Assembly (NCBI GenBank): GCA_007922195.1
Contig: ML682125.1
Span: forward strand, 1,238,469-1,302,468
Source: Podocnemis expansa
Taxonomy: Eukaryota; Chordata; Testudines; Podocnemididae
Length of the DNA stretch: 64,000 nt
Direction of reading: 5' to 3'
Below the pieces are notes generated by a model that saw only the letters and a program-made list of their open reading frames with translations, had not been told where the DNA came from and made no database searches. The position numbers were made by a program, and so were the translations under genes. The stretch's first letter is position 1; each line of letters starts with the position of its first letter. Positions 1 through 11,622 of this stretch are shown one piece after another.

Positions 1-1800
1 CGTATGCAACCTAGCACTCTAGGTTTCTAGCACAAGACACCAAGGCCCACGGGCACCCCGGTCAATAAAAGAAGCAAGTAGGTAATGTAAAGGAATCAAG
101 ACTGGAGGATGGCAGCTCTAATACCCTACCCCATACAGGTGTCCCAGAGGACACTTTTACACTTTACTAGTAATTTCCCAAGGTCCACCCTCCTAGGGTA
201 TAAGAAGGCCCCTAGGGCAAGTTCGGGAAAAGGGAAGGATCATGCTCCCTTCACTGTCATCTGTGGGACTATAATGTCCCCTTAGGATACAATGGTAGTG
301 TAAATCTGGAGGGCCATAAAGAGACCTGACAGTGAGAGCAATCAACCTGGGGTTCAAACTCCTAGGCTTAACCACAGAACCCAGCCTCGCTACTCGTTGA
401 GCCCACCCAGCACCTTAAGGAGGGGAAAAAGGGGGAAAAACAAGGGATGCAACAATACCCTGTGAGCTGGCCCTCAATCAAAAGGAGGAGGGGATGGGGG
501 GAGGATACTATCCTCCATTGTCTGAGAAGACATGCATCAGGAAGCTCGGAAGGGGCGAATGGGAAACTGGAGTGGTCCCAGCCCGGTAATGTCAAGGGTA
601 GGGACGTGTGACTGCTACTATTTGCAGGGCAATTCCTATCGCTAGCCCCTTATGATGAAGTGGATTGGAAGTTAAGAAGCTACCAGTGCTTCCCTCATGC
701 TTAGTGCCCCAGGAGTGAAAGTTCTTCAGGGAATTTGGACGATAGTTGGTTATTAAGCGGGGGTCTTATAAAAGATGGAGGGGCCTGGGCAAAGAGCTTT
801 CTCAACCCATAGAGAAAAGGGGAATGTGGGCTGAAGTAAGAAAGGGGCCCCAACAGTGAATGTAGACCCTGTGGAAACAGAGGGCATATTGGCTCATCAC
901 ATATGGTGCAGTACAGGGCTTGCTGCCCGATGACCTGTAGCCATCTTGGACCCTGGTCCTCTCTAGCCCGGAGTGAAAGGGATGCAGGGGGAGGGAAGAA
1001 AAAAATGAGGAAATGTATATGTACCACCCCCCAAGGGAAAACATGGCACTCACCTGTAGCCCAGTGTACGGTGGACAACTATGAGTTAGATGTGAGGGCA
1101 TTCAAAACACGCTAGTTCACAAGCGGTTTCACCCTATAGCTTGGGAATCACTAAGAGAGAATTGTGCAAGCCCTACCTTGGGCTTCTGTAGGACTCCACA
1201 AGAAGTTCATCTTCCCTTCTAATTGAGCTCTATGGGGCTGACCTGTGGCTTGGCTGGATCTTTAGCATGCCCTCACTAAACCTACTGAGCAAGGCTATGA
1301 ATCACCTTGGACCGGAATGGAGAAAAGACTTAGGAACAAATCAAATAGCTAGGAAGAGCTAAAAGTGGAAGTAGGGCTTTGGAGGGCAAGCCCGAGTACC
1401 TAGAGGGAAGCAGGAGCAGATGGTGGAGGGGGCGATTGCCTGTATATGCCAAGAAGATAGCAGTGTTTGCTGAGAAAAACCCCAGGTTGGACATATAGCA
1501 CAGAGGAGAGGATCCTTTTTTGTATAGGGAAATAGGGGTCCCTGGTCCAGCGACTCATTGTAGTGTGGGGATGCGAAGGGGCAGAGCAATAGTTTGGCCA
1601 TTCTTACTGAGTTCTAGGCCCCGCTGGTGAACACTAGAGAATTTCTGCCTAAGGAAGGGGTGAGGCTGTCTGATGATTCTCGGCCGGTTCTCTAAGAGGA
1701 AGATGGTGTAGATTTGGGCAGGTAGTCCACTGGACTAAGATGGGGAGGCTTGTGCCCACACTGGCTCAGGACCAAGACCGGGTCATTTCCATGGTTAATC
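1..1800. other. Unassigned stretch downstream of DIRS copy 1
   Basis: I recognise no gene here. Several minus-strand frames of 60-125 codons are open, but none shows a family motif that I can name. The stretch lies just 3' of the minus-strand DIRS gag at 1803-3889, so part of it may be the decayed recombinase/reverse transcriptase half of that element. No conserved reverse transcriptase motif was seen to confirm this. Confidence 0.3.
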
Positions 1801-1802
1801 GA

Positions 1803-3889
1803 TCAGGGCAGCTCGAGTTCCCTAGGAAGATGAGGACTAATGGGGCGGCTTGGTGTGTGAGAGGGGAGCATTCCCAGGGACCGGAGATCTGACCTGGGGT
1901 CCTTAGCACCACTTAGGAGAGCATCTGAGTTTGCCACAAACAAAGACCATGCCTCGAATGGAAGGTCCTGAATGGCCTGTTTAGTGGACTGAGGTAGGCC
2001 AATTTCATTCAGCCACGCCATGTGCCTCATAAATATGGCCGTGGCAGCTCCTCAGCTTGCTGTGTCTGTGGCATTCCAAGCCACTGGGAGTGCATTGCGG
2101 GATGCCAGGGAGCCTTTGTCAAAAAGGGACTCGAAATCTTCCCTCTGATCTTGGGAAAGGAGGCCCAAAAATCTCTTAAGGGAATCCCAGATTTCAGCTG
2201 TATATTTGACCACCAGTGCTTGGTGGTTCGCTATATGTAGTTGGAAGGCCAAGGTTGAATATGCCTTCCTACCCAAGATCTCCAACTGCCTGGCCCCTCT
2301 GGATTCTGTCATGGTTCTACCCTGCTCCCTAGGGTAGCCGCAACTACTCACAGGCTTGGGCTGAGGTGATAAGAGGAAGAAAAATTCCTCCGGTGGGACC
2401 TGGTACCTATGGGCTGCCATGTCTGACCCAGGGAAATTGAGACAGGTATTGCCATTGGATCCGGCAAGTCCCAAGACACTAGGGTGCAAGGGTGCTGCTA
2501 CTGCGTCTAGGGGAGATGAAACACCCGGATCGAATAGGGGGTCTTGAGTCCCCGATTGGTTCAGCCTCTAGGCCTGTGTGGGCTGTAATCCTGTGCAGCA
2601 GACCGAAATGGGCCATGATGTCCTCTCTATAGGACCCTGGCCTAGGGTTTAGCTCCTTATCTGGGTTTATAATGATGGGCAACTTGGTACTGCGATGGGT
2701 CTGCCAGGGAGAGACCTCTCTCAGCACTGACCATTTATGAGGACGGTACCAGTAAGGGGCTTTCCTGGACGCAGTGATCTCCAAGCTTGGTGAGTGAGAG
2801 CTTTCTTACAGCGCTGGAGGCCCGGCACCAGGCTGTATAGTTGGCATCGGAGAAGCAGAGGCACAACAGAACTGGGAAGAAACGGAGCGCTGCCTTCTGC
2901 GCTTCCAAGTCCTGCCTAAGGCGGTACTGCCTGGGGTCTTCGGGGAGGTTTCTTCCCTCGGCTCCAGGGAGCTCAGTGCCATGTTGAGCATCAGGGAGCG
3001 GTACTGCCTGAGAGGGGCCATTTCCCAGAGAGGAAGGCAGACTTTCCTCTCTGTTTAAGAGGTTTCAGTGGGTGAAGGCAAAAGCAGCAAGGCTTTTGCT
3101 GAATCAAAGGCCTCTGAGGTGGTCAGGACCTGCACCACTTCTTGTTCTCAGTGCCGGGAGTGACTCAGCTGAGGTAAGGTAGACCAGCAAGTGCGTTTCA
3201 GCACCACGGTTGGTGCCAATCATGCCTTCTGCTTCATGTGAGAGTGGCACTGGCATGGCTCCGGTGCCAACCTGGCATGCGGTACCAGCGCCAAAGGCAT
3301 CCCTGGTTCTTCGGGGACAGGCTGCCATGCTTGCTGTAAGGCCAACGCACAGGGCCTTTGCTCTCTGTCTTTGAGTGTCCTTGGCTTGAAGGACTGACAG
3401 ATAGAGCAGTTGGTAGCCTGGTGGGACTCACCCAGGAACCGCAGGCACTCCTTGTGGGAATCATCCCATGGGAAGGCCTTGCCACAAGAAGCACAAGGTT
3501 TAAAGCCTGGCATCTCTGGCAGCCATTGGGAGCAGTGTTCCAGCTCTGGACTTGCACGTTGCATAGAAGCACCGGTTCACGGTGGAACGATATCCACAAA
3601 CAGGTCCTCTAGCTTAAATGGGTGGTTCATGCAATGAAGTAATGACAGGCACTTGCAATTGCAAGGACAGGGCTGTTCCAAAACCATTGCTGAGGGCAGA
3701 AAAAGGAACTGGGGAGGGTCAGGATCAGGGCCGTATATATAGCCATGGGAGTGGCCAGAGGGGGCGTCAGCCAGCAACCCTGCTCTGACAGGCTAGGGCA
3801 AAAAATGCTTCTGACCACTTGTGCGCTGTGGCATAAAGACACCTAATACTGAAAGTATGCAAGCAGCACTCAGAGAAGAACAGCTGGTG
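1803..3889 (-). mobile_element. DIRS-type retrotransposon copy 1, gag remnant
   Basis: Minus-strand frames read as a decayed DIRS gag. The frame at 3220-3564 begins near PGFKPCASCGKAF and has Cys at residues 24, 27, 40, 53 and 56 with His 37 and 48, a zinc-binding-like array shared with copies 2 and 3. The frame at 2052-2489 contains LGRKAYST and IANHQALVVKY, which match the middle of DIRS gag. The frame at 1803-2030 continues with WLNEIGLPQSTKQAIQDLPF. The leader (3730-3889) resembles that of copy 2 and carries a TATA-like CTATATATACGG on the minus strand at 3731-3742. Stops and frame changes separate the pieces, so it is not functional. No reverse transcriptase or recombinase is visible in this copy. 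Confidence 0.75.
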
Positions 3890-5611
3890 ATGATATACTT
3901 GGTAAAGGTCTTTCATCCAGCTCCTGAGTACCTGGAGGGGCACCCAGCACAGGCAGGAAAGAAGTCTGGAGAAACTGGGCCACTCCTTTTGCATGGCCGT
4001 AGCAGGAGATGGTGGAGTCATTCTCCATCACTTGGAATAGTTCAGTCTAGACTGGCTGTCTCACCTACTCCTGCCTGTGTGAGGTTCTCTGGCCTGTCAA
4101 GTATCAAATGTCTAATTAAATGATCAGAGTGGTCACAGCTGGCCTTAGAAGGGGTGAATAAAAGTAGGTCCTTTAATAAATGGGGGGGGGGCAGTATAAC
4201 AGGAGACGATGAAAAGAATGAGGCCGCACAGGCAGGCCCCTGTTTTTGGAATCTCCTTTCTGGAAGTTTCAGAGCTGACAAGAAAAGACCTTGGCAGTTG
4301 CTAACCCCTCTGTCTGACCTTCTTTCCAAATAGGCCAGCTGCTGACACTTGCTGTTCACACAGGCAGTATCGGTTTGTTAAACAGCTGGGCCCAGTGGGA
4401 CTGGCGCATGCATGCTCTGACGACAGGGCAAAGCTGGCTGGTGTGGGCCTAGCTCACACCTGGTCATGCCCAGGTGCAGTTCAGTGAGCCCAAGCTCGCA
4501 TGTCAGGTACAGATCTGGGGCAGCTGTGTGCAGAGCAGGCTCCAGTGAAAAATCCCATTAACTGTCTGGAACGGCAACAGCAACAAGAATAGCAGATCTG
4601 TGCAGAGACTGTGTCACCAGCCAGACTGTCCTTGGAGTCAGCTGAGGTGAGAGGCAAGAGGGCCTAGGCAAGGGCACGCAGCTGCAGCTTAGTGATAGAT
4701 TCCAGACCACGGCTCCTGCACTTGTAATTGAAACACAAATTCCAGGGGTTTGGTCGTGAGCGTGTCGTGGCAGCCGATGGGCTGTAAACAAAGGGGTGAC
4801 TGAGACTCTGCATCTGGGCCACTCCAGATGTGGAGCTGTAACACGTCAGCCGGAGCCAGGGGAGGGTTCTTCTGTTACTGTGGGTGATCCACCTCCCCAG
4901 AGGCAGTAGCTTGGTCCAGAGAATTGTCCCACTGGCCTACCACTGTTTGCGAGGTGTTAGGGTAGCTGAGCCACAGATCTCAGGGTGGATTTTTCACACC
5001 CCTAGGTGCCATAGCTGGGTCAACCTCACTTTTTCATGGGGAGCCAGCCTCAGTCTGACACTACAAGCAGCGGGGAGTGCGAGAGTCGCCATGAGTGCCT
5101 GTTGGCACATCTTTGCTAGAGAAATAAAAGAGGTGAACCATGGCTACATCAGTGAACTGCACCATCAAGTTAGAGGGGAGGAAGCGCCAGCCTCAATGAG
5201 GCAAAGGAAATATTCAGGAGTGGGGAAAGACTGGGCACAGTGCAGAGCCCAGTATGAGATGGGAGAAATCGCCAGACGCACAGCCTAATGCGTAGTGGGT
5301 ATAAGAGCAGTGGCAGCTTTTAGGGTAGGTAAAGCAGGCAGCTGCCTAGGGCCCTGAGGTATAAGGAGCCCCATCTCAATTTGGTGGACAGAAAGGAAAA
5401 TATAGAAAAGTATAGAAATTGTTCCCATCTAGCAGAGGGCTGGAAGCCTAAGCACTTTTCAGTCTTGGCTCATCAATGCAAACTATCATGAGGATCTGTG
5501 CTTCATCTGAATTGCAGATTTCACCATTATCTGACCATCGCCTTCATACTGACATGCTAAAAGAGCAGGAATGAGCACTAGACGGCACAATAGTAGGAAC
5601 TTTTCAAATGG
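3890..5611. other. Unassigned intergenic stretch
   Basis: No gene, RNA gene or repeat boundary is recognised. A G run lies at 4183-4191. The piece around 5310-5370 contains a GCCTAGGGCCC motif that also appears near 6660, 11660 and 49365, hinting at a shared GC-rich repeat, but I could not define its ends. Confidence 0.3.
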
Positions 5612-5623
5612 TCTCATCTTTTA

Positions 5624-5830
5624 AAAAGAAGCAAGGAGTCTTGTGGCACTTAAAGACTAACAGATTTATTTATCCCATTCTGTAAGTTGCCCATCTTCAA
5701 AGCATCTGATGAAATAGGATTTTCTCCCACGAAAGCTGATGCGCTAAATAAATCTGTTAGTTTTTAAGTGCCCCAAGATTCCTTGCTTTTTTTTTTTGCT
5801 TTTCTAGACTAACATAGCTGCCCCTTTGGA
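5624..5830. repeat. PLE-derived fold-back element with 12-bp TSD
   Basis: This 207-bp near-palindrome has arms built on AAGACTAACAGATTTATTTA and its reverse complement TAAATAAATCTGTTAG. The right end carries an extra block, CTAGACTAACATAGCTGCCC, followed by TTTGGA, which is the family's extreme terminus. TCTCATCTTTTA occurs directly on both sides (5612-5623 and 5831-5842), a perfect 12-bp target duplication. The same sequence forms the 3' end of the PLE at 37968-40050, so this is a short derivative of that element. Confidence 0.88.
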
Positions 5831-5842
5831 TCTCATCTTTTA

Positions 5843-6520
5843 GTTCCTCAGTGTGACCATTTATTCTGCCATTTTTTAATCCTACTTGTAAAATTTTGCT
5901 TTTTCCTTTTCTTTTTTCCCTGTTCTTCTTTTGCCTTTTCCTTTGCTTTTGTAACAATTTTTCCTTTGGCTTTAGTTAGCTCAGGTTACCAGGTAGGTCC
6001 ATAGAGGCTGCTACATATAAATACAGTGCTGCCCTCAAGCAATCTTTACAGCTGTGTGTGATGTCTGTTATGCATGTCTTTCTTCTGGTAAAGTATTTTT
6101 TTAGCTGCTTTTGTACTTACTATTTACTATTTTTGAGGGGGCCAGGGTCTTCTAAACTTGAGTACTTCAGAGAATTTCATTGAGATTTGGTGTTTTTCAT
6201 TTATAGCTACACACTAGAAACCTTCTTTTCACTTATTTTATTTATTATAATTATTTGTATTAAACTTCTTGTGCACATAAACCCAAACCTATATGAACAA
6301 TTTGGAAGATTTGACTGTCAAAATTTTAAATGTTTTAGTTATTTTTGAGCCATCATTAATTTTACCATTTACATTTCTTAATTAATGCACATACTTCTAA
6401 TTTTTTTACATGTTCATTTAAATTTTGTAGTTCAGCATTAGTTCATTTAAGTGAAAGATGATCAACTTACAAGCTTCATAATAGAATGATCTTTAAAAAT
6501 ATCATACCCAAGAATAGTTT
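5843..6520. other. AT-rich stretch without gene
   Basis: This is markedly AT-rich sequence, unlike the GC-rich surroundings. I see no open frame, no TATA plus poly(A) arrangement and no recognised repeat in it. Confidence 0.35.
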
Positions 6521-6525
6521 ACAAG

Positions 6526-6575
6526 TTCCAAAGGGATAGTCATGTTGGTCTAGTTCAGCAAAACAAACAAGGAGT
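6526..6575 (-). repeat. PLE terminus, truncated copy
   Basis: Fifty bases begin TTCCAAAGGGATAGTCATGT and run through GTTCAGCAAAACAAACAAGG, the terminal block of the fold-back family. The rest of the element is absent, as expected of a 5'-truncated insertion that keeps only the 3' terminus. No target duplication is visible. Confidence 0.75.
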
Positions 6576-7077
6576 TGGGGGGGGTGGTTAGGGCTTCAGG
6601 AGGGACTGGGGCCAGTGGGAGGGCAGCAGTGGAGACCTATAGGGGGCCCCACGATGGGCCTTCACCTAGGGCCCCCAATTGCCTCAGGCCACCTCTGTAT
6701 AAGAGGCTGGGGAAAGCCAAACCTTCCCAAATAGTTGCTGGAGGAAGCTCCTGCTCAGCTACTGCCCTTGCCTGTGGCCGCAGTCGATGATTCTTTTTCC
6801 AACCTCTCTCCACCTCTTCACCAAGGCCCCACTCTCTCTCCACCCCTTTCTGCCCCCGCTTTGCTTCTTCCCCCACCCCTCCTGTTTGCTCCTCTTGGCC
6901 CTTCCCCATGTGTGCTGCTCATGCTGGAACAAATCAGTGAAGGCCAGTGACAAAGGAAGAAGGGGTGTAATGATCTTGAGGGGTTGTTAAAGACCAGACC
7001 ACGCTACTGAATGAGTGAGGAATAGAACTTTAATAACAGACAGGAGGGATTTCCGGGTGTGCATGTGGGGGCAGCCA
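6576..7077. other. Unassigned stretch
   Basis: GC-rich then C/T-rich sequence (6790-6910) with short open frames on both strands caused by low complexity. A GCCTAGGGCCC-like motif occurs near 6660. No gene recognised. Confidence 0.3.
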
Positions 7078-7085
7078 CCTTAGAT

Positions 7086-8326
7086 CAGTGGTTTTCAAAC
7101 CAGAAGCAAATTACGTACTGTGCATATTTTCAGAATCTTATGAGAGCCAACAGTATGCAGCTTCCTTCTACTGTAAGATGAACAGGTTATTATATTTGAC
7201 CATTAAACTAGCCAGTAGAGTGGGTGTGAAATTGAAAATGCTATTTCATTAAAACCAAAATTTTGGGTGAGAAAAGGGAGAGTTTCATCAGTGTCAGAGA
7301 GCAAGAACTGCAGCCTAGAATAGTCATTAGCCCTGTGGTTAAAAAGGTAAGAGATGAGATTCAAGTCCCTGACAGATTCAGACTCCTGGCTAGTCTAAAG
7401 GGTGTCTCTTATTTTTCACAATAAATCTCAATGTGGAATGGGAATTCTTTTGGAATTTCTGCATTTTTCCTAAGATAAGAAAAGAGCGTGGAGCCCAGCC
7501 CTAATGCTGTAAGAGTAATGGTATACACCAGGTATGGCCAAACTGTGCCTTGGGAGACACGTGGCTCTTGAATGAAAAAGTGTGGTTCCCAGAAGAACGT
7601 CAGCAACTCAGTTTAGGAAAGCAGCCCCAGCCTAGGAGTTCAGGGGGGGGGTTGGGACGGCGGGGAGAAGTGTGGCATGATTGGGGATGGCTAGGAGAAG
7701 CGCAGCATGGTCAGGATTTTAAAAAACTTGCCACTAGCCTGCAGTCTTCTACATTGAGCAGCAGCTAAGTTTTTACTGTATTTTAATGGTAACCTTAAGT
7801 AATTATTAGAATCTCACATTAGCAGAATCAATATTTGCCCTCTTTTTATGATAAAATTAAAGTGTGCGATGAATTTTAAACTTAGTAATTTTGGAGTAGG
7901 TAAAAGTATATGGCTATATGCCTCAGTGTGGCTCTCGAAGGTTTAATAATCAACTTGTGTGGCTCTTGAGTTCCATAAGTTTGACTACCCCTGGTGTACA
8001 CTGTCCTGAGAGTAATGTTCCCTCTCAGCTGATGATGCAGCTGATTAAGTTATGGATGCACTTGGAGAACTGGCGGGCAGCGGGAAGGGGCCAGGTGGGG
8101 GTTGGGGAACTGGCAAAGAACTTGCTCAGCTGCATCCATAACTTGCTCAGATGCATCATCGGCTTAGAGGGCCCATTGGGCAGACCCACAGGCACTGGAT
8201 TACAGCACCCCTTGCTGCCACCATTGAAAGACTGTAAAGTACTGCTGAAAGGTGGAGTTGTTGGGTCATGGGCGTAAATGCTTTTTTTTCAACTGGGTCC
8301 CAAGGAAAAAAGTTTGAAAACCACTG
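7086..8326. mobile_element. hAT-like non-autonomous element (outer, hosts a nested element)
   Basis: The ends are perfect 15-bp inverted repeats: CAGTGGTTTTCAAAC at 7086-7100 and its reverse complement at 8312-8326. CCTTAGAT flanks both sides (7078-7085 and 8327-8334), a perfect 8-bp target duplication, which is the hAT superfamily signature. Without the nested element at 7529-7993 and its duplication, the host element is about 770 bp. No transposase frame is seen, so it must have been moved by an enzyme supplied elsewhere. Confidence 0.9.
7529..7993. mobile_element. hAT-like element nested in the 7086-8326 element
   Basis: The left end is CAGGTATGGCCAAACT and the right end reads AGTTTGACTACCCCTG, an imperfect 16-bp inverted pair. 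Flanks GTATACAC (7521-7528) and GTGTACAC (7994-8001) match at 7 of 8 bases. The interior has a GC-rich block in which AGAAGYGYRGCATG-like units recur. A related copy in opposite orientation starts at 56528. Nesting shows this element arrived after the host element. Confidence 0.87.
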
Positions 8327-8334
8327 CCTTAGAT

Positions 8335-9900
8335 CACCTGTAGGGCATGTCTCCCAATTCGCACAACAATGTCCCATGTTGGGAGTGTCTCTGAAATCAC
8401 AGCCTTCTACAAGCATATCTCTACACGAGGCAGTGATGTGCCAGCAGTGGGATCCCAGGGTGAAGGGTGGGTGGGGCCCCTGAGGGCGCGTGGGTGGTAT
8501 GTGGGAAGAGTCTGGGATGGAGCCAGCCTGCTGAAGTGTAGGAGGCAGGCACTGCCTGTGCCCAGGTGAGGCAGAAGGAATGGCCAAGGCGGAGGGTGAA
8601 CGGACAGGACTGTGTAATAGATGGGATGTGAGACAGAACACTGGGTGGCCTCTCCCAGGCCATGGGGGGGGGGAGGACGTCCCCCAGCTCTGACCCTACT
8701 CGATCCCACAGCCCCCATCCTGGAGCAGCAGAGAGGGGAGAGCCCCTCTGTGGGCTGCTCCAGTCTGACTCTTCTACAGCACAGCGTTCAGTGCTGTGTC
8801 CCTCCTTCCTGGGAAAGTATGGGCACACGGAGGGTTAGAGCATCAAAGTGCCAGCCACAGAGCAGGCCCCCTTTGTGCTAGTGGCTTCACAAACAGTGCA
8901 AAGATGCTCCAAGGAGCTTTCAGTCTAAGTGCGGGAAAAGAGAGTGGGCAGGTACAGGGAAACAGGGGAGCACAAGGAAACAATGAAGTAGTTCTGCTCA
9001 ACATGACCTGCAGTGGTCCTAGTGTGCCAGCTGCCTACCCATTGTTTAGTTCTTTGTGGGCGTGTAGCACAGGGGAGTGTTAAGGAGGGATTTGAGGAAA
9101 TTACTGGGGTAGTTTTGTGGATAGCATGGGTAGCTGTTCCCAAGAGTGGGGGGCAGGATGGAAGAACACACAAAGGTTATTTGTTTGAAAACAACCAGAC
9201 GCGGCGTGAGAGGCTGGGACAAGGAGCCAACTGGGGAAGGGGTCAGCATCTCAGTACGTACAGAATGCCGCAAAGTGGGCGAAGTCTATAGTGGAGTGCT
9301 AAACTATTACATTATGCTACCACTAGGTGGTAGTGTGTGAAATATCTTATTTCCCTTACCCCACTGGAAGAGCATTAAAGGCTCTTAGGAGGATTCTGAA
9401 TACAGCTGGTGTGAGTATGTATAAACAGGGTCTTGGCCAGTCCCTAGCTGGGACAGAAGAGCTGGACCGGGTGTCAGGAGTAAACTGAGAGCAAACAGAA
9501 GGAAGACAGCAACAGGGGTTGCAGACGGAAGCAACGAAGGGTGCAGGGTTTCTCTTTCCCATTAGTGATTTACGCAGCCACAGAGACTCACACTGCAACT
9601 GCTCAGCTCTTCCCTTACACTACGGGATGCTGTTGTGTTAAGGGAAATTAATGGCAGCGCACCAGCATTCACACACATCTAAACACTGAGCACATTCATA
9701 TCATTCTAGCCCTTATTTTGCCAACACTAATATACAGGCCAGCCAAGCTGATTCCAATATTCAGGACAGACACAGAGACCTTGTCATAGACTGTCAGTGT
9801 CACAGGGCAGGGGACTCTGCCCTGAGAAGCAGGGATCCTGACAGAGCTTTGGGAGACCTGGTAGGTTGCAGCTGAACAAGAGTTCCCTGTGTGACGCTGT
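8335..9900. other. Unassigned stretch
   Basis: No gene is recognised. Several 60-160 codon frames on both strands are open, but they show compositional bias rather than family motifs. A CTCF-like motif lies at 9320-9333. Confidence 0.3.
9320..9333 (+). promoter_or_regulatory. CTCF-like binding motif
   Basis: CCACTAGGTGGTAG matches the core of the vertebrate CTCF consensus (CCAC-AGGTGGCAG type) except at one or two positions. A single motif match in 64 kb is weak evidence of occupancy. Confidence 0.3.
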
Positions 9901-9929
9901 GGCCAAAAGTGCTAATGTGATCATGGGAT

Positions 9930-10515
9930 GCCTAATCAAGACACTCTCAGGTAGGGGTTGAGAGGTTATTCTACCTCTGTGTTGGGCACAGGTGCGGCCA
10001 CAGCTGGAATCAAGGGCCCAGTTCTGGTGCCCACAGTTCAAGAAGGAGGTTGATATATTGGGCAAAGGGTCACAGAAGAGCCATGGGAATGATTAAAGGA
10101 CTACAAAACCTGACGTCTAAGGCAGATTCAGGTAGCTCAATCCATGTAGCATCAGAAGGAGAAGGTTAAGAGGTCATTTGGTTAGCCTAAGTATCTACAC
10201 AGGGAACACGCATTTAATAATAGGATTGTCAGGCCAGCAGAGAAGGGTGTAATGTGACCCCGTGGCTGGAAGCCAAAGACAGACAAATTCAGACCAGAAA
10301 TAATAAGATGTACATGTTTGATTGGGGGTAATTAACCACTGGAACAATTGGCCAATGATTGAAGGGGATTCTCCATCACAGACATGTTAAATCCACAGTG
10401 GCTGTTTTTCTAACAGCTTTGCTCTGAGAGTTATTGTGGGGCAGGTCTCTGGCCCAGGTTATACAGGGAGCTCAGACAAGATGGTCCTGTCTCTACTTGG
10501 CATCTTTGCAGCTTC
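9930..10515 (+). mobile_element. CR1 LINE, 5'-truncated 3' part
   Basis: The order of recognisable CR1 3'-end phrases is conserved: a C-terminal segment (AGCTGGAATCAAGGGCCCAG, then TCACAGAAGAGCCATGGGAA), a middle phrase GGGGGTAATTAACCACTGGA, and the tail around CTCAGACAAGATGGTCCTGT. It is non-coding now. The 3' end abuts the candidate exon at 10538. Confidence 0.75.
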
Positions 10516-10537
10516 ACAGTTCCTCTTCGTTGCCCAG

Positions 10538-10583
10538 GAGCTGAATGGACATGTGCAACATCTGGAAGAGCAGATTCTGACAG
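10538..10583 (+). other. Candidate coding exon of an unknown gene
   Basis: A strong pyrimidine-rich acceptor (TTCCTCTTCGTTGCCCAG) precedes 46 bases that end in an excellent donor (ACAG then GTAAGTAAG). The open frame reads ELNGHVQHLEEQILT plus one base. Leu2, Val6, Leu9 and Ile13 fall at coiled-coil spacing (4-3-4). A second acceptor at 11541-11542 continues in the correct phase. I do not recognise the protein, and no upstream exon was found, so this may be chance. Confidence 0.3.
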
Positions 10584-11039
10584 GTAAGTAAGCGGTTTAA
10601 TTTGTCTCTGCGTTCATCTTTTGCAGCAAAGGTAGCTGCCCTTTTGCTGTCAGGTCCTTTCAGACCAGTTCTGCTTTTCGTTCAATTCATTGAGTTGCTT
10701 ACTAGCTATGGCTGGGTTCCGATTAAAGCAGGCTTTGCTGCAGTCCACCTCTCAGCCCGCTGGAGTCCCTAGAGAAGCTCATCTTGGATTGAGGGAACAC
10801 ACAACTGCAGTCCGGCTAGTGGCTGAGTTTCAGCACGCTCTCTCTACACAGCTGGCTCACAAGTGTCCTTGGTCATGGTAAGAAAGAACGCTTCATAGCA
10901 TTCTTCAGGGGCTGGAACCTTTCAACTGTGGTCTTTAAAAAGCCAACCAACTAAACTGCCTGTTAGCAAAAGGTGCCTGGAGGTGGTCTGTACAGTCATG
11001 TGTAAGCCCACGCTCAGCCCCCCCCCAGTCATCACATTA

Positions 11040-11172
11040 GTTACAGCCACTTTCTGCAGCCACTGTAGCCTCATCTGTGAGCACTGTGGGCGAAGGGCTG
11101 CCCCTTTGTATTGTGCAGCACCTGGCGCAATGGAGGCCCAGTGCAGACTGTGCTCTCTGCCATACAAATAAG
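11040..11172 (+). repeat. Interspersed repeat 3' end (CR1/L3-like tail)
   Basis: The stretch contains GTGCAGCACCTGGCGCAATG followed by a GGCCCAGT phrase and ends CATACAAATAAGC. This resembles a common reptile repeat that ends in an AATAA-type tail. A second copy is at 15200-15275. Family name uncertain. Confidence 0.45.
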
Positions 11173-11542
11173 CACCACTCAGTGAGATCCTTTAACTTCA
11201 GCAGGAGGTAATGGCAGGATCACGGGAGGAGGAGAGTGGCCTGGGATCTGGTCAGCAGGGCCTGTGGGTCTCATGGATTCACCCCACACCCAAACAGGGA
11301 GAACAGACCCAGTGCCCCTCGTGGGAGAGTCAGGTCCATCTAGCCAGATTCCTGGCGGGTCACAATAGCCAACAGCCCAGCCTTGGGAGAGGGTTTGCAT
11401 CCTCTCTGCTGTTGTCCTGGGGGGCTGCCCAAATGGGGGGGTGAGGGAGGGGTCAGAAGTCACTGCCTGTCTTTCAGCCACCTGATCTCTCTTCTTCATA
11501 ACATCAGGAGGTTATTGGGTAACTTGTTTCTCCCATCAACAG

Positions 11543-11622
11543 CAAGCAGACAGTTGCAGGATCTGCCAGCCCTGACCCATCTCCATGCTGGCTGGCCACC
11601 CTGGAGGCAGCGCCGTCCCTAG
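11543..11622 (+). other. Candidate terminal exon paired with 10538-10583
   Basis: It is preceded by an acceptor-like tract, TTGTTTCTCCCATCAACAG. Joined to the leftover base of the 10538 exon, the frame stays open through SRQLQDLPALTHLHAGW and stops with TAG at 11620-11622. The end lies inside GC-rich sequence that looks repetitive, so the natural exon may have been interrupted there. No homologue is recognised. Confidence 0.22.

Noticed and set aside
350..361. GGTTCAAACTCC as a tRNA B box
   Set aside because: No A box or cloverleaf can be drawn around it. No tRNA or rRNA gene was found in the window.
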